The notes under the pieces were generated by a model. That model did no database searches, was not told the DNA's origin, and saw only the letters and a list, made by a program, of their open reading frames with translations. Shown one piece after another: positions 54,323 to 63,283 of a stretch of DNA of 64,000 bases. Position 1 is the stretch's first letter, and each line of letters starts with the position of its first letter. The stretch is from positions 124,001-188,000 of the forward strand of contig AODO01000074.1 of NCBI GenBank assembly GCA_000341795.1, read 5' to 3'. The position numbers and the translations under genes are program-made. This DNA comes from Rhodococcus triatomae BKS 15-14. GTDB taxonomy: Bacteria; Actinomycetota; Actinomycetes; Mycobacteriales; Mycobacteriaceae.

Positions 54323-55207
54323 TCAGATCCAACCGCCGACGCGCCCACCGAGGACGCGCGACCGCGCCTCCGGCGACCAGGTGTCGGTGGGGACGGGGAC
54401 CGCGGGCCGGGCGGGCCGACGCGGCGCGGTCAGTTCCGGGTACAGGGTGCGGCCGATCTCCCGCGCGGCGTCCACGACCAGCGGCGCGACCCGTTCGAGC
54501 GGGGCGCTGCGGACGTCGCCGCTGACCGAGAGGGACGCGACCGGCCCCTCGGGCCCGCGGATCGCCGCACCCACGCAGGCCACACCCCGCGCCGACTCCT
54601 CCCGCTCGAAGGCGAGCCCGCGGCGCTGCCGGATCCGGTTCAGCTCCAGGTGCAGGGTGGCGAGCGCGGTGATGGTGTTGGAGGTGGTGCGGACGAGGTT
54701 CCCGCCACACAGCACGTCGACCCGCTCGGGGTCGAGCCAGGCGAGGAACGCCTTGCCCGCTGCGGTGGAGTGGGCCGGTGTGCGGCCCCCGACGCGCGAG
54801 GGAATCGAGTTCGCCATCCGCCCGCCGACCTTGTCGAGGTACACCATCTCGTGGCCGTCGAGGACCGCCAGGTGCACGACCATTCCGGTCTGCATGTGCA
54901 GTTCGTGCAGGAGCGGTGCGGCTGCCTCGCGGATCTCGGACTGTCCGTTGTCGCCGCCGGCGCCGAGCGCCCGCCGGCCGAGGCGGTAGCCGAAGGTGGC
55001 GTGCTCGACCCAGTTCAGCTTCACGAGCGAGTCGAGGATGCGGTGGACGGTCGAGCGCGGCAGCCGGGACCGGCAGGCCACCTCTTCGAGAGTCAGTCGC
55101 GCGGCGCGGCCGTCGAAGGCATCGAGGATCAGGGTCATCCGTTCGACCATCGAGGGCGGCACGTCGCGGGGTGCCTTGCGGGCGGGGGCGTCGGTAACGA
55201 CCGTCAT
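54323..55207 (-). CDS. IclR-family regulator of the steroid-ring operon
   Basis: 294 residues from the ATG at 55207. Helix-turn-helix LTLEEVACRSRLPRSTVHRI near residues 38-57 and an IclR effector domain (HSTAAGKAFLAWLDPE, ASLSVSGDVRSAP). The C-terminus carries an extra Pro/Arg-rich tail of about 35 residues. It heads the HsaD/KstD/HsaA/HsaC run on the same strand. The upstream gap to 55418 contains an AT-rich stretch with ATCA-ATTC-TGAT, a possible autoregulatory site. Confidence 0.85.
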   Translation of the reverse strand: MTVVTDAPARKAPRDVPPSMVERMTLILDAFDGRAARLTLEEVACRSRLPRSTVHRILDSLVKLNWVEHATFGYRLGRRALGAGGDNGQSEIREAAAPLLHELHMQTGMVVHLAVLDGHEMVYLDKVGGRMANSIPSRVGGRTPAHSTAAGKAFLAWLDPERVDVLCGGNLVRTTSNTITALATLHLELNRIRQRRGLAFEREESARGVACVGAAIRGPEGPVASLSVSGDVRSAPLERVAPLVVDAAREIGRTLYPELTAPRRPARPAVPVPTDTWSPEARSRVLGGRVGGWI

Positions 55208-55417
55208 GACGACTCCTCGAAGGGTCCGGCGGATCGTGCTCCGATCCGCAAAACTGAAATCAATTCTGATACCGTACCTCACGAAAAGTGATCCAGGCCA
55301 CCCGGCCGACGGACGAGGCGTCCCGATCACCGGAAATCACCGCGCCGACGCCGTCCCGACGCGATAGAAACCACGCGGACCGGCGAGCGGTCCACCGAGC
55401 AACGGAGGGTCGCCGTC

Positions 55418-56287
55418 ATGCGCATCGGGATCGTCACACCGGTACTCATCCAGCACCCCGGCACCAGAGCCGACTGGGAGACCGGCGCCGGCATCGACGA
55501 CGTCGCCGCGATCGCCGCCGCCGCGGACCGCCTCGGCTACCACCACGTCACCTGCAGCGAGCACGTCGCGGTGCCCGTCGACATCGCCGCCGAACGCGGA
55601 GGCACCTACTGGGATCCGTTGTCCACCTTCGGGTTCCTCGCCGCCCGCACCAGTCGCATCCGGCTCGCCACCCAGGTGCTCGTCCTCGGCTACCACCACC
55701 CGCTCGAGATCGCCAAGCGCTACGGCACCCTCGACAGACTCAGCGGTGGCCGGGTCGTGCTCGGCCTCGGTGTCGGCAGCCTGCGCGAGGAGTTCGACCT
55801 GCTCGCAGCGCCCTTCGAGGGACGCGGGGCACGCGCCGACGACGCCCTGCGCGCACTCCGCGCGGCCCTCGGCCGGTCCACACCGGAGTACCACGGCGAG
55901 TTCTACGACTTCGCCGATCTGATCGTCGAACCACACGCCGCCTCCGAGCAGGTCCCGCTGTGGATCGGCGGCCGGACACCTCGCTCCCTGCGCCGGGCCG
56001 TCGAACTCGGCGACGGCTGGGTTCCGTTCGGCCTGCGCCTGGACGACCTGACGGCGATGCTCGCCGCGACGCCACCGCCCCCGGGCATGGACGTCGTGCT
56101 CGCGGCCGGACGCCCCCTCGACCCGCTCGGTTCCCCCGACGCCGCCGCCCGCGCACTGACCCGGCTGCGTGACGCGGGAGCCACGATCGCCGGCGTCACC
56201 CTCGACGCCTCCGGAGTCGACCACTACGTCGACCAGTTGGCGGCGCTGGCCGAACTTGCTCGCCCACTCGGCATCGAATTCGACTGA
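55418..56287 (+). CDS. LLM-class (luciferase-like) F420/flavin oxidoreductase
   Basis: 289 residues. MRIGIVTPVLIQHP start, ADRLGYHHVTCSEHVAVPV, LATQVLVLGYHHPLEIAKRY, GLGVGSLREEFDLL and PLWIGGRTPRSLRRAV mark the F420-type LLM group. Read with the NTF2-fold gene 21 bases downstream, and divergent from the steroid-ring regulator. A redox step on a steroid or its CoA ester is possible, but not shown by the sequence. Confidence 0.83.
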   Translation: MRIGIVTPVLIQHPGTRADWETGAGIDDVAAIAAAADRLGYHHVTCSEHVAVPVDIAAERGGTYWDPLSTFGFLAARTSRIRLATQVLVLGYHHPLEIAKRYGTLDRLSGGRVVLGLGVGSLREEFDLLAAPFEGRGARADDALRALRAALGRSTPEYHGEFYDFADLIVEPHAASEQVPLWIGGRTPRSLRRAVELGDGWVPFGLRLDDLTAMLAATPPPPGMDVVLAAGRPLDPLGSPDAAARALTRLRDAGATIAGVTLDASGVDHYVDQLAALAELARPLGIEFD

Positions 56288-56308
56288 CCGACAACCGAAA
56301 GGACAAAG

Positions 56309-56791
56309 ATGACCGACACCGCCGAACTCGTCACACAGCTCGCCGACCGGGTCCAGCTGCTCGAGGACAAGCTGGCGATCATGAACCTCATCAGCTCGTA
56401 CGGCCCGGCCGTCGACAGCGGCCAGGCGGAGAAGGTCTCCGGTCTGTGGACCGAGGACGGCCTGTACGACGTCGACACCGGTGCCATGCACGGCCGCGAC
56501 GAGATCGAGGCGATGGTCCACTCCCGTAATCACCAGTCCTACATCCACGGCGGCAGCGGCCACCTGCTCTACCCGCCGCACATCCGATTGGACGGCGACA
56601 CCGCGGTCGCGACCTGCCACTCCCAGCTCGTGCTGCGCGACACCGAAACCGGCGTGTACGGGGTCGCGCGGATCACCGCGAATCGGTGGGAGCTCTCCCG
56701 CATCGACGGCGAGTGGAAGGTCACCCGCCGGGTCGGCCGGGTACTCGACGGCGGCGACGAAGGCCGCGGCATCCTCTCCTCCGGAGTCTGA
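56309..56791 (+). CDS. SnoaL-like (NTF2-fold) protein
   Basis: 160 residues behind AAAGGA. An N-terminal coiled region (VTQLADRVQLLEDKLAIMNL) precedes the NTF2 fold: SSYGPAVDSGQAEKVSGLW, DTGAMHGRDEIEAMVHS, HIRLDGDTAVATCHSQL and WELSRIDGEWKVTRR. Fourth such protein in the window and, like two others, next to a redox enzyme gene. Likely a dehydratase or isomerase acting after the LLM enzyme (inference). Confidence 0.77.
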   Translation: MTDTAELVTQLADRVQLLEDKLAIMNLISSYGPAVDSGQAEKVSGLWTEDGLYDVDTGAMHGRDEIEAMVHSRNHQSYIHGGSGHLLYPPHIRLDGDTAVATCHSQLVLRDTETGVYGVARITANRWELSRIDGEWKVTRRVGRVLDGGDEGRGILSSGV

Positions 56792-56806
56792 AAACCTCCG
56801 ACCACC

Positions 56807-56857
56807 GGCTGGCGGTCACCGTCGTGCGCGCGACGCGCAGGGCGGTGACCGTCAGCC
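56807..56857. terminator. Bidirectional hairpin, 15-bp arms
   Basis: Arms 56807-56821 and 56843-56857 pair with one G-T wobble around a 21-base loop, between the convergent NTF2-fold (56791) and acyl-CoA ligase (56874) stops. Confidence 0.75.
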
Positions 56858-56873
56858 GTGTGGGGGTTGCAGA

Positions 56874-58475
56874 TCAGAGGTGGGCGGCCTGCTCCTGCAG
56901 CGTCGCCTTCGCCCAGCGGTAGTCGGCCTTGCCCGCGGGCGACCGCACGATTGCGTCGACCTCGACGACGGTGCGCGGCGCCTTGTAGCGAGCCACCTGC
57001 GTGCTCACGTAGTCGATCAGTTCGTCCAGCTCGGGCAGGTCGAAGCCGTCGCGGGCCTGCACGACCGCCCCGACCCGCTGCCCGTACCGCTCGTCGTCGA
57101 CACCGGCGACCAGCGCGTCCAGAACGGCGGGATGGCTCTTGATCGCCATCTCCACCTCCTCCGGGTACACCTTCTCCCCGCCGGTGTTGATGCACGTCGA
57201 CCCGCGCCCGAGCAGCACGATCCGACCGTCGGCCTCGACGCGGCCCATGTCGCCGAGGACCGCGGTCCGCACCCCGTCCACGACCGGGAACGTCGCCGCC
57301 GTCTTCTCCGGGTCACCCCAGTAGCCGAGTGGCACGTTGCCGGACCGAGCGATGTACCCGATCTCGTCCGACCCGGGCGCGATCGGCCGGCGGCCCTCGT
57401 CGACCACCCGGACGTTCGGCTTCGCCGCGATCCGCATCAACCCGTCCGAACCGATCTCGAGGTTGCCGTCCACACCGGATTCCGACGCACCGAAACCGTC
57501 GCGGATGGTCAGCTGCGGCAGGGCCGCGACGAGCTGCTCACGCACGGACAGCGAGAACAGCGCCCCGCCGGAACTGACCACCAGCAGTGAGGACAGGTCG
57601 AACTCCGCGCCCCGTTCCGTGATGACGTCCGCGACCGGACGCGCCATCGCGTCACCGACGACGGTCAGGGTCATCGCGCGCTCACGCTCGACGACGCGCA
57701 GCGCCTCCTCCGCATCGAACCGCGACATCAGGGCGTGCGTGGCGCCGAGGCAGAACGCGGTGAACACCGAGTAGAGCGCGGCACCGTGGATCAGCGGAGC
57801 GGTGAGCACCCAGGTCATCGGCGGAATGTTCGGGACCGCGGCCGCCACCGCGGCCGGGCCGTCGTAGGGGTCGCCGAACGGATTGCCGCCGCTGAGCGCC
57901 GCGTGGAAGAAGTCCTCCTGGCGCCACATGACGCCCTTCGGCATGCCGGTGGTGCCACCGGTGTACACGATGAACAGGTCGTCGGAGCTGCGTTCGGGGA
58001 AGTCGCGGTCGCCGGACTCCGCGGCGACGGCCGCGTGGAAGTCCGCGACGGTGACGTCGCCCCACTCGACGTCCCCGGTGTCGCCGATGGTGACGACGTG
58101 GCGCACCGTCGGGGTCTGCGGCAGGACCGCAGCGGTCGTGGCGGCGAAGTCGCCGTCCGCGACGACGGCGACCAGCTCGGCGTTGGCGAAGAGGTACGCG
58201 AGCTCGGCGTCGACGTAGCGGTAGTTCACGTTGACGGGAACGGCCCGGACCTTCAGGCACGCGAGCAGCGCCTCGACGAACTCGATGCTGTTGCGCATGT
58301 ACATGCCGACGTGGTCACCCGCACCGACACCCGCGCCTGCGAGGTGGTGGGCGAGCCGGTTGGCTGCGGCGTCGAGCTCGGCGTACGTGAGCCGTTCGTC
58401 ACCGCAGACGATGGCGGTGCGGTCGGGTACCGCGTCCGCGGCGGCTTCGAACAGGTCTGCGAGGTTCAGCGACAT
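56874..58475 (-). CDS. Acyl-CoA ligase, FadD19-like
   Basis: 533 residues. ANL adenylating enzyme: YTGGTTGMPKGVMW P-loop near residue 170, DGFGASESG, GDMGRVEADGRIVLLGRG, and the catalytic Lys in RSPAGKADYRWAK at the C-terminus. It follows FadD19/FadD17 of the cholesterol regulon (LADL start, NVNYRYVDAELAYLF, STCINTGGEKVYPEEVE), so it probably activates a steroid side-chain acid to its CoA ester. Divergent from the SDR at 58681. Confidence 0.87.
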   Translation of the reverse strand: MSLNLADLFEAAADAVPDRTAIVCGDERLTYAELDAAANRLAHHLAGAGVGAGDHVGMYMRNSIEFVEALLACLKVRAVPVNVNYRYVDAELAYLFANAELVAVVADGDFAATTAAVLPQTPTVRHVVTIGDTGDVEWGDVTVADFHAAVAAESGDRDFPERSSDDLFIVYTGGTTGMPKGVMWRQEDFFHAALSGGNPFGDPYDGPAAVAAAVPNIPPMTWVLTAPLIHGAALYSVFTAFCLGATHALMSRFDAEEALRVVERERAMTLTVVGDAMARPVADVITERGAEFDLSSLLVVSSGGALFSLSVREQLVAALPQLTIRDGFGASESGVDGNLEIGSDGLMRIAAKPNVRVVDEGRRPIAPGSDEIGYIARSGNVPLGYWGDPEKTAATFPVVDGVRTAVLGDMGRVEADGRIVLLGRGSTCINTGGEKVYPEEVEMAIKSHPAVLDALVAGVDDERYGQRVGAVVQARDGFDLPELDELIDYVSTQVARYKAPRTVVEVDAIVRSPAGKADYRWAKATLQEQAAHL

Positions 58476-58609
58476 GGAGAGCCTTTCGGTGGGTCGTTCG
58501 TGACGGGCACGCTCTCAGGTCGCGCGCGCTGTGTTCTGCGCCACTCCCACAGAGCAGGATCGATCTCGTCCGCGGCAGTCCTTGCCACCGGGACCGTCCG
58601 TTGCCCGAA

Positions 58610-58625
58610 AGTAGAACGAATACTA
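58610..58625. promoter_or_regulatory. Degenerate KstR-like dyad in the FadD/SDR gap
   Basis: TAGAACGAATACTA (58612-58625) matches 10 of 14 bases of the palindrome TAGAACACGTTCTA, with the first half-site intact, and AGTA/TACT flank it. Tentative operator for a KstR-type protein at the divergent promoter; the rest of 58476-58680 shows nothing else. Confidence 0.3.
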
Positions 58626-58680
58626 ATTTTGAGTCAGGGTCATGCGGAGGTACCGCGACCACGAGCATGGGAGACATTCG

Positions 58681-59604
58681 ATGGGTGAAACCGTCAGCCT
58701 GAACGGCCGTACCGCCGTCGTCACCGGGGCCGGCGCCGGCCTCGGACGCGCCGAGGCGCTTGCCCTCGCGGGGGCTGGAGCCGCCGTCGTCGTCAACGAC
58801 ATGGGCGACGCGGCCCACGACGTCGCCGAGGAGATCCGTGCCGCGGGCGGGCAGGCGATCGCCGTCACCGGCGACGTCTCCGACTGGACGCTCGGCGCCC
58901 GGATGATCGACGAGGCCGTCGCCAACTTCGGCTCCTTCGACATCCTCGTCAACAACGCGGGCATCCTTCGCGACAAGATGATCTTCAACCTCACCGAATC
59001 CGACTGGGACGACGTGATCCGCGTCCATCTCAAGGGCCACGCCGCGACCTCCCACGCCGCCGCCGTGCACTGGCGCGAGAAGAGCAAGGCCGCAGGCGCA
59101 CCCGTCTACGGCCGCGTCGTCAACACGTCCTCCGAGGCGTTCCTGTTCGGCGCAGCCGGACAGCCCAACTACTCCGCCGCGAAGGCCGGGATCACCGCAC
59201 TGACGCTGTCCACCGCCCAGGGACTGGCCCGGTACGGCGTCACCGCCAACGCGATCTGCCCTCGCGCCCGGACCGCGATGACCGCCGAGGCGTTCGGCGA
59301 GGCCGACGGTGCGACAGCAGGACTCGACCCGCTCGCCCCCGAGCGGGTCGGCACCCTGGTCGCCTACCTGGCGTCCCCCGCCTCCCACGAGATCACCGGT
59401 CAGGTCTTCGTCGTGTACGGCAAGATGGTCGCACTGATGGCCTCGCCGAAGGTGGAGAACCGTTTCGACGCCGCCGGTTCGGCGTTCACCGTCGACGAGC
59501 TCGACCAGCAGCTGTCGTCGTACTTCACCGGACGCGGCCAGTACGAGACCTACTCGGCATACAGCGTCGCCGAGCTGGAGAAGGCCGCGCTCGCGGTCGA
59601 CTGA
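58681..59604 (+). CDS. SDR of the 17-beta-HSD type 4 / Hsd4A kind
   Basis: 307 residues from the ATG at 58681. TGAGAGLGRAEALALA near 18, VVNDMG (NAD-selecting Asp), NNAGILRDKMIFNLTESDWD, the catalytic Ser in NTSSEA, and YSAAK. The NNAGILRDK block and the 50-residue C-terminal extension are typical of the D-bifunctional-protein dehydrogenases, including the Hsd4A-like protein of the cholesterol regulon. It would oxidise the 3-hydroxyacyl-CoA side chain to the keto form used by the thiolase. Confidence 0.85.
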   Translation: MGETVSLNGRTAVVTGAGAGLGRAEALALAGAGAAVVVNDMGDAAHDVAEEIRAAGGQAIAVTGDVSDWTLGARMIDEAVANFGSFDILVNNAGILRDKMIFNLTESDWDDVIRVHLKGHAATSHAAAVHWREKSKAAGAPVYGRVVNTSSEAFLFGAAGQPNYSAAKAGITALTLSTAQGLARYGVTANAICPRARTAMTAEAFGEADGATAGLDPLAPERVGTLVAYLASPASHEITGQVFVVYGKMVALMASPKVENRFDAAGSAFTVDELDQQLSSYFTGRGQYETYSAYSVAELEKAALAVD

Positions 59605-59613
59605 GGCACGGAC

Positions 59614-60357
59614 ATGAGACTCAGCGACAAGGTTGCCATCGTCACGGGCGGCGCCGGCGGGATCGGCCGCGGCATCGTCCGGGCGTTCACGAAAGAGGGT
59701 GCGAAGGTCCTGATCGTCGACATCTCCGACGAGGCGGGCCGCGCACTGGAGAACGAGATCGGTCCGGCTGCGCGGTTCCTGAACGCCGACATCTCCCGGG
59801 AGGAGAACGCGGAGGTCATCGTCGCGGCGGCGGTCGAGGCGTTCGGCCGGGTGGACGTGCTCGTCAACAACGCGCACGCATCCCGGCAGGCGCCGCTCCT
59901 GCAGACGACGCAGGAGATGCTCGACCTGTCCTTCGGAACCGGGTTCTACCCGACGTTCTGGCTGATGAAGGCCGCACATCCGCAGCTCGCCGCGAACCAC
60001 GGGTCGGTGATCAACTTCGCGTCGGGCGCCGGCATCGAAGGACAGCTCACGCAGGGCTCGTACGCCGCGGCGAAGGAGGCGATCCGGGCCGTCAGCCGGG
60101 TCGCGGCCAACGAGTGGGCAGCCGACGACGTCAACGTCAACATCATCTCCCCGCTGGCGCTCACCGAAGGTGTGCAGGCGTACATCGAGGCGAACCCCGG
60201 CGTCGAGGAGGCGCTGCTGGCGAAGACTCCGCTGCACCGCTTCGGCGACCCGGAGTCCGACATCGGCCGTGTGGCAGTGTTTCTCGCCAGCGAGGACGCG
60301 AGCTACATGACCGGCCAGACCCTGATGGTCGACGGCGGCAGCATCAAGCTCCGCTGA
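59614..60357 (+). CDS. Short-chain dehydrogenase/reductase
   Basis: 247 residues, nine bases after the previous SDR. TGGAGGIGRGIV, VDISD, NNAHASRQ, NFASGAG and YAAAKEA give the NAD-binding and Ser/Tyr/Lys set; the C-terminal YMTGQTLMVDGGS is standard. The HAS in place of AG(I) after NNA is mildly unusual. Probably a hydroxysteroid dehydrogenase working with the neighbouring SDR and ligase. Confidence 0.85.
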   Translation: MRLSDKVAIVTGGAGGIGRGIVRAFTKEGAKVLIVDISDEAGRALENEIGPAARFLNADISREENAEVIVAAAVEAFGRVDVLVNNAHASRQAPLLQTTQEMLDLSFGTGFYPTFWLMKAAHPQLAANHGSVINFASGAGIEGQLTQGSYAAAKEAIRAVSRVAANEWAADDVNVNIISPLALTEGVQAYIEANPGVEEALLAKTPLHRFGDPESDIGRVAVFLASEDASYMTGQTLMVDGGSIKLR

Positions 60358-60362
60358 CACCC

Positions 60363-60402
60363 GTGCGCACTTTTGGTAGTGGGAGCTACCAAAAGTGCGC
60401 AC
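60363..60402. terminator. Bidirectional hairpin, second TTTTGGTAG-family copy
   Basis: Arms 60363-60379 and 60386-60402 are perfect over 17 bases. It shares TTTTGGTAGT and CTACCAAAA with 1916-1961, 58 kb away, and lies between convergent SDR (60357) and lipase (60419) stops. Confidence 0.8.
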
Positions 60403-60418
60403 AGGTCGCCGCAGGCGA

Positions 60419-61576
60419 CTATCGAAGCGACGCGGCGAACGCCTGCGCATCTTCCAGCGAGGCCGCGACACTGGCGCGGTGATCCGCGCCCTCGTAGGTC
60501 CGCAGCTCGACCTGAGCGCCCTTGTCCTGCAGGCTTTTCACCACGACGTCGGTCGCGTCCGGCGTGACGAGCTGGTCGGTGGTGCCCTGCGCCACGAGCA
60601 CCGGGACCTTCGGCGACGCACTCGCGGGCTCCTGCGCGGCGAGGTATGCGGTCCACGGTCCGAGGTCGGCTTCGGGGCGGATCGCCTTGTCCACGGGCAC
60701 CGAGGGGATCGCGGCCCGGATGTCGGCGATGCAGCCGGTGCGGGCGGCGGCCATCAGCGGTTCGGCTTCCGCGGTCGCGATCTCCTCGGGCTTGATCGAG
60801 GAATCCGCCGCCGCTGCTCCCAGGAGGGTGAGCGGGAAGAAGGCCAACGCGGGAGCGATCGCCGGGTTGCCGGACTTGATGTATGCGGGAGTCTGGCTCA
60901 GTCCGCTGCCGGGCGCCACCGAGATCGCGCCGAGGAGGGTGAGTTCCGGCGCGTAGTCGACGGCCAGCTCGGAGGTGCTGATCGCGGCCGCACCGCCCTG
61001 ACTGTGGCCACCGACGACCCAGCGGCTACCGACCGCGGGGTCGAGATGCCGTGCCGCCCTGACGATGTCCGTCACCGCGTTCGACTCGGACCTCGCGTTG
61101 AGGTAGGTGTGGTCGCCGGGCGTGCCCATGCCCTCGTAGTCGGTCTGGACGACGACGTATCCGTCCTGCACCCACTGGTCGAGGGTGGCACTGACCGCGC
61201 CGACGTAGTCGTGGACGGGACCGTCGACCGTGTCCCGCGAGGGGGCGCACTCGTCGGCGATTCCGGTGGTGCCGTGCGCCCAGCTGAGCACCGGCCAGCC
61301 ACCCTCGGGTGCGGTACCCGGCGGGATCGCGACGGTGCCCGTGACGACGATCGGATTGCCGCTGCCGTTCTCGGACACGTAGCTGACGGATTCGCTCCGG
61401 GCGGCGCTCGGCAGGACGGCCGCATTGGTGAGCGGCTGCGCGGAGATGACGTCGCCGGCCTCGGGAACAGGCGCGATGTCGTCGGATCCGGTCGAGACGG
61501 ATCCCGTCCAGACGGTCGCGGCAGCCGCGATCCCTCCTATCATGCGGAGCGAGAAAGCGGAACCAAAGGGGTGCAT
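60419..61576 (-). CDS. Secreted lipase (LIP family)
   Basis: 385 residues from the ATG at 61576, chosen because GGAGG lies four bases ahead. Signal peptide (SLRMIGGIAAAATVWTG, about residues 9-25). Alpha/beta hydrolase with WAHGTTG oxyanion region, nucleophile in VGGHSQGGAAA, VAQGTTDQLVTPD (Asp) and GADHRASV (His). Two cysteines may form a disulfide (DECAPS, RTGCIAD). It resembles the secretory lipases of fungi and mycolata. It likely releases fatty acids from lipids outside the cell. Divergent from a TetR gene. Confidence 0.85.
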   Translation of the reverse strand: MHPFGSAFSLRMIGGIAAAATVWTGSVSTGSDDIAPVPEAGDVISAQPLTNAAVLPSAARSESVSYVSENGSGNPIVVTGTVAIPPGTAPEGGWPVLSWAHGTTGIADECAPSRDTVDGPVHDYVGAVSATLDQWVQDGYVVVQTDYEGMGTPGDHTYLNARSESNAVTDIVRAARHLDPAVGSRWVVGGHSQGGAAAISTSELAVDYAPELTLLGAISVAPGSGLSQTPAYIKSGNPAIAPALAFFPLTLLGAAAADSSIKPEEIATAEAEPLMAAARTGCIADIRAAIPSVPVDKAIRPEADLGPWTAYLAAQEPASASPKVPVLVAQGTTDQLVTPDATDVVVKSLQDKGAQVELRTYEGADHRASVAASLEDAQAFAASLR

Positions 61577-61622
61577 GATGCCTCCGGACACAGATACGAG
61601 GCGATGTGACCTCGATTACGAT

Positions 61623-61638
61623 TAAGAAGGATTTCTTA
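61623..61638. promoter_or_regulatory. Probable TetR operator between lipase and tetR
   Basis: TAAGAA-GGAT-TTCTTA, perfect six-base arms, centred 13 bases before the tetR GTG and in the 67-base divergent gap. A bound regulator would cover both start regions. Confidence 0.55.
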
Positions 61639-61643
61639 GTACC

Positions 61644-62276
61644 GTGACAAGGACGCAACAGTCAAGAGGCAGGGAGTCGCTCGTACTGGCCGCCGAGCGC
61701 CTCGTCGCCGAACGTGGCCTGCACGGAGTGCGGGTCAGCGAGGTGGTGAAGGAGGCGGGCCAACGCAACAACTCCGCGGTCACCTATCACTTCGGGTCGT
61801 GGCAGAACCTGCTCCTCGCGGTGTGGGACTCGCACACGGTCCCGATCAACGCCGAGCGAGCCGCACTGATCGCCGACGCCCGCGACCGCGACGAATTCGA
61901 CCTGCGGGCGATGGTGAGCGCCTACCTCGATCCCCTCGTCGCGGACATGGCCCGGCACCGGCCCAGCTACTGGGCCCGGTTCTCCGAACAGTGGCTCGCC
62001 ACCGTCAACCTCGACTACCTGACGCTCGACGCCGAAGCCGAGGCCGACCAGCCGCGCACCGAGTCGGTCCTGGTCCTGCACGCGCTCCTGATGGACATCC
62101 GCGACTCCCTCCACCACCTTCCCGAGGACTCGCGGGACCGCCGGGCGGCACTGATGGGGCGCTACGTCATCGGGGCCCTCGCCGCGTGGGAACGCGAGGA
62201 CGATCCGGTCGTGCCACTCGACGACCTGCGACGTGAACTGCTCAGCACCGCCCTCGCCCTGCTCCAGGCGCCCTAG
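61644..62276 (+). CDS. TetR-family regulator
   Basis: 210 residues from a GTG at 61644. Helix-turn-helix GVRVSEVVKEAGQRNNSAVT followed by YHFGSWQNLLLAVWD. Divergent from the secreted lipase, which it probably represses through the dyad at 61623-61638. It is not closely similar to the KstR-like regulator at 11011. Confidence 0.85.
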   Translation: MTRTQQSRGRESLVLAAERLVAERGLHGVRVSEVVKEAGQRNNSAVTYHFGSWQNLLLAVWDSHTVPINAERAALIADARDRDEFDLRAMVSAYLDPLVADMARHRPSYWARFSEQWLATVNLDYLTLDAEAEADQPRTESVLVLHALLMDIRDSLHHLPEDSRDRRAALMGRYVIGALAAWEREDDPVVPLDDLRRELLSTALALLQAP

Positions 62277-62319
62277 CGACCCGTGCTCGGTGGCCATCGC
62301 CACCGGGAACGCGCACGGG

Positions 62320-63246
62320 TCAGTGCATCCTGTGGTCGGTGACGGCGGTGCGGGGGCCGAACTTCGGTTTCACCGCCCGGCCGCTGACCTCCAGCAGCCG
62401 GATCGCCCGATATCGGTGCGGGCGAAGGGGTTCCAGGTACTCGACCATGCCCGGATCGTCCAGCGGACGACCGAGCAGCGACCATCCGACGACGGCCGCG
62501 AGGTGAAAGTCCCCGACCGACAACGCGTCCGCGTCACCGAGTGCCCGCTGCCCGACCTCCGCCGCCGTCCACGGCCCGATCCCCGGTACCGTCTGCAGCC
62601 GGCCGGCCGCCTCGGCCCGGGACAATGCCACCGCCTCCTCGAGGCGATCCGCGACCGCGGCGGCCGTGACGATCGTCCGGGACCGCTTCGGATCGACCCC
62701 GGCACGGTGATACTCCCAGGACGGGATGCGCCGCCACACCTCCGGGGGCGGCGGCACCCGCATCCCGTCCGGCGCGGGGCCGGGCGCCGCGGCGCCGTGA
62801 GCTGTCACCAGACGACGCCACGACGCCCGCGCCGCGATGCCGTGCACCTTCTGTTCGAGAATCGCAGGGACCAGCGACTCGAACACACGGCCCGTCCGGG
62901 GGATGCGAAGTCCCGGGTGGCGCCGATGCGCCTCCACCAGGATCGGATGGTCGGGCGCGAAATCCTGTGCGGTGTCGTACTCCCCGAGCAGATCCGGCAC
63001 CGAGCCGAGGAACTCGCCCGCACCCGCGCCCCAGGCCTTCACCAGCACCGAGTACCGGTCGGCCTGCACGAGCCGGCAGGTCACCGGCCCGCTCGGCATG
63101 AGGGTCGTCCGCCACAGCGCCCCGTCCACGGTCACGCGATGACACGGGTCGCCGCGTCCGCGCCCGAGTGGCGCCAACGTGGCCGCCATCAGCAGCGGCC
63201 GGTCACTGCGGTGCAGCGTCTCCAGCGGCTCGGCGGAGACAGTCAT
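62320..63246 (-). CDS. HhH-GPD DNA glycosylase (AlkA-like)
   Basis: 308 residues from the ATG at 63246. Helix-hairpin-helix LQTVPGIGPWTAAEVGQRAL near residue 225 and the catalytic Asp in LSVGDFHLA shortly after identify the 3-methyladenine/AlkA family, which removes alkylated bases. There is no N-terminal Ada domain. The N-terminal 110 residues are a strand-rich domain. Unlinked to the catabolic genes. Confidence 0.85.
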   Translation of the reverse strand: MTVSAEPLETLHRSDRPLLMAATLAPLGRGRGDPCHRVTVDGALWRTTLMPSGPVTCRLVQADRYSVLVKAWGAGAGEFLGSVPDLLGEYDTAQDFAPDHPILVEAHRRHPGLRIPRTGRVFESLVPAILEQKVHGIAARASWRRLVTAHGAAAPGPAPDGMRVPPPPEVWRRIPSWEYHRAGVDPKRSRTIVTAAAVADRLEEAVALSRAEAAGRLQTVPGIGPWTAAEVGQRALGDADALSVGDFHLAAVVGWSLLGRPLDDPGMVEYLEPLRPHRYRAIRLLEVSGRAVKPKFGPRTAVTDHRMH

Positions 63247-63283
63247 GCGCCCCACCCTAGGCGCATCCGCCGACGCGGTGCGA

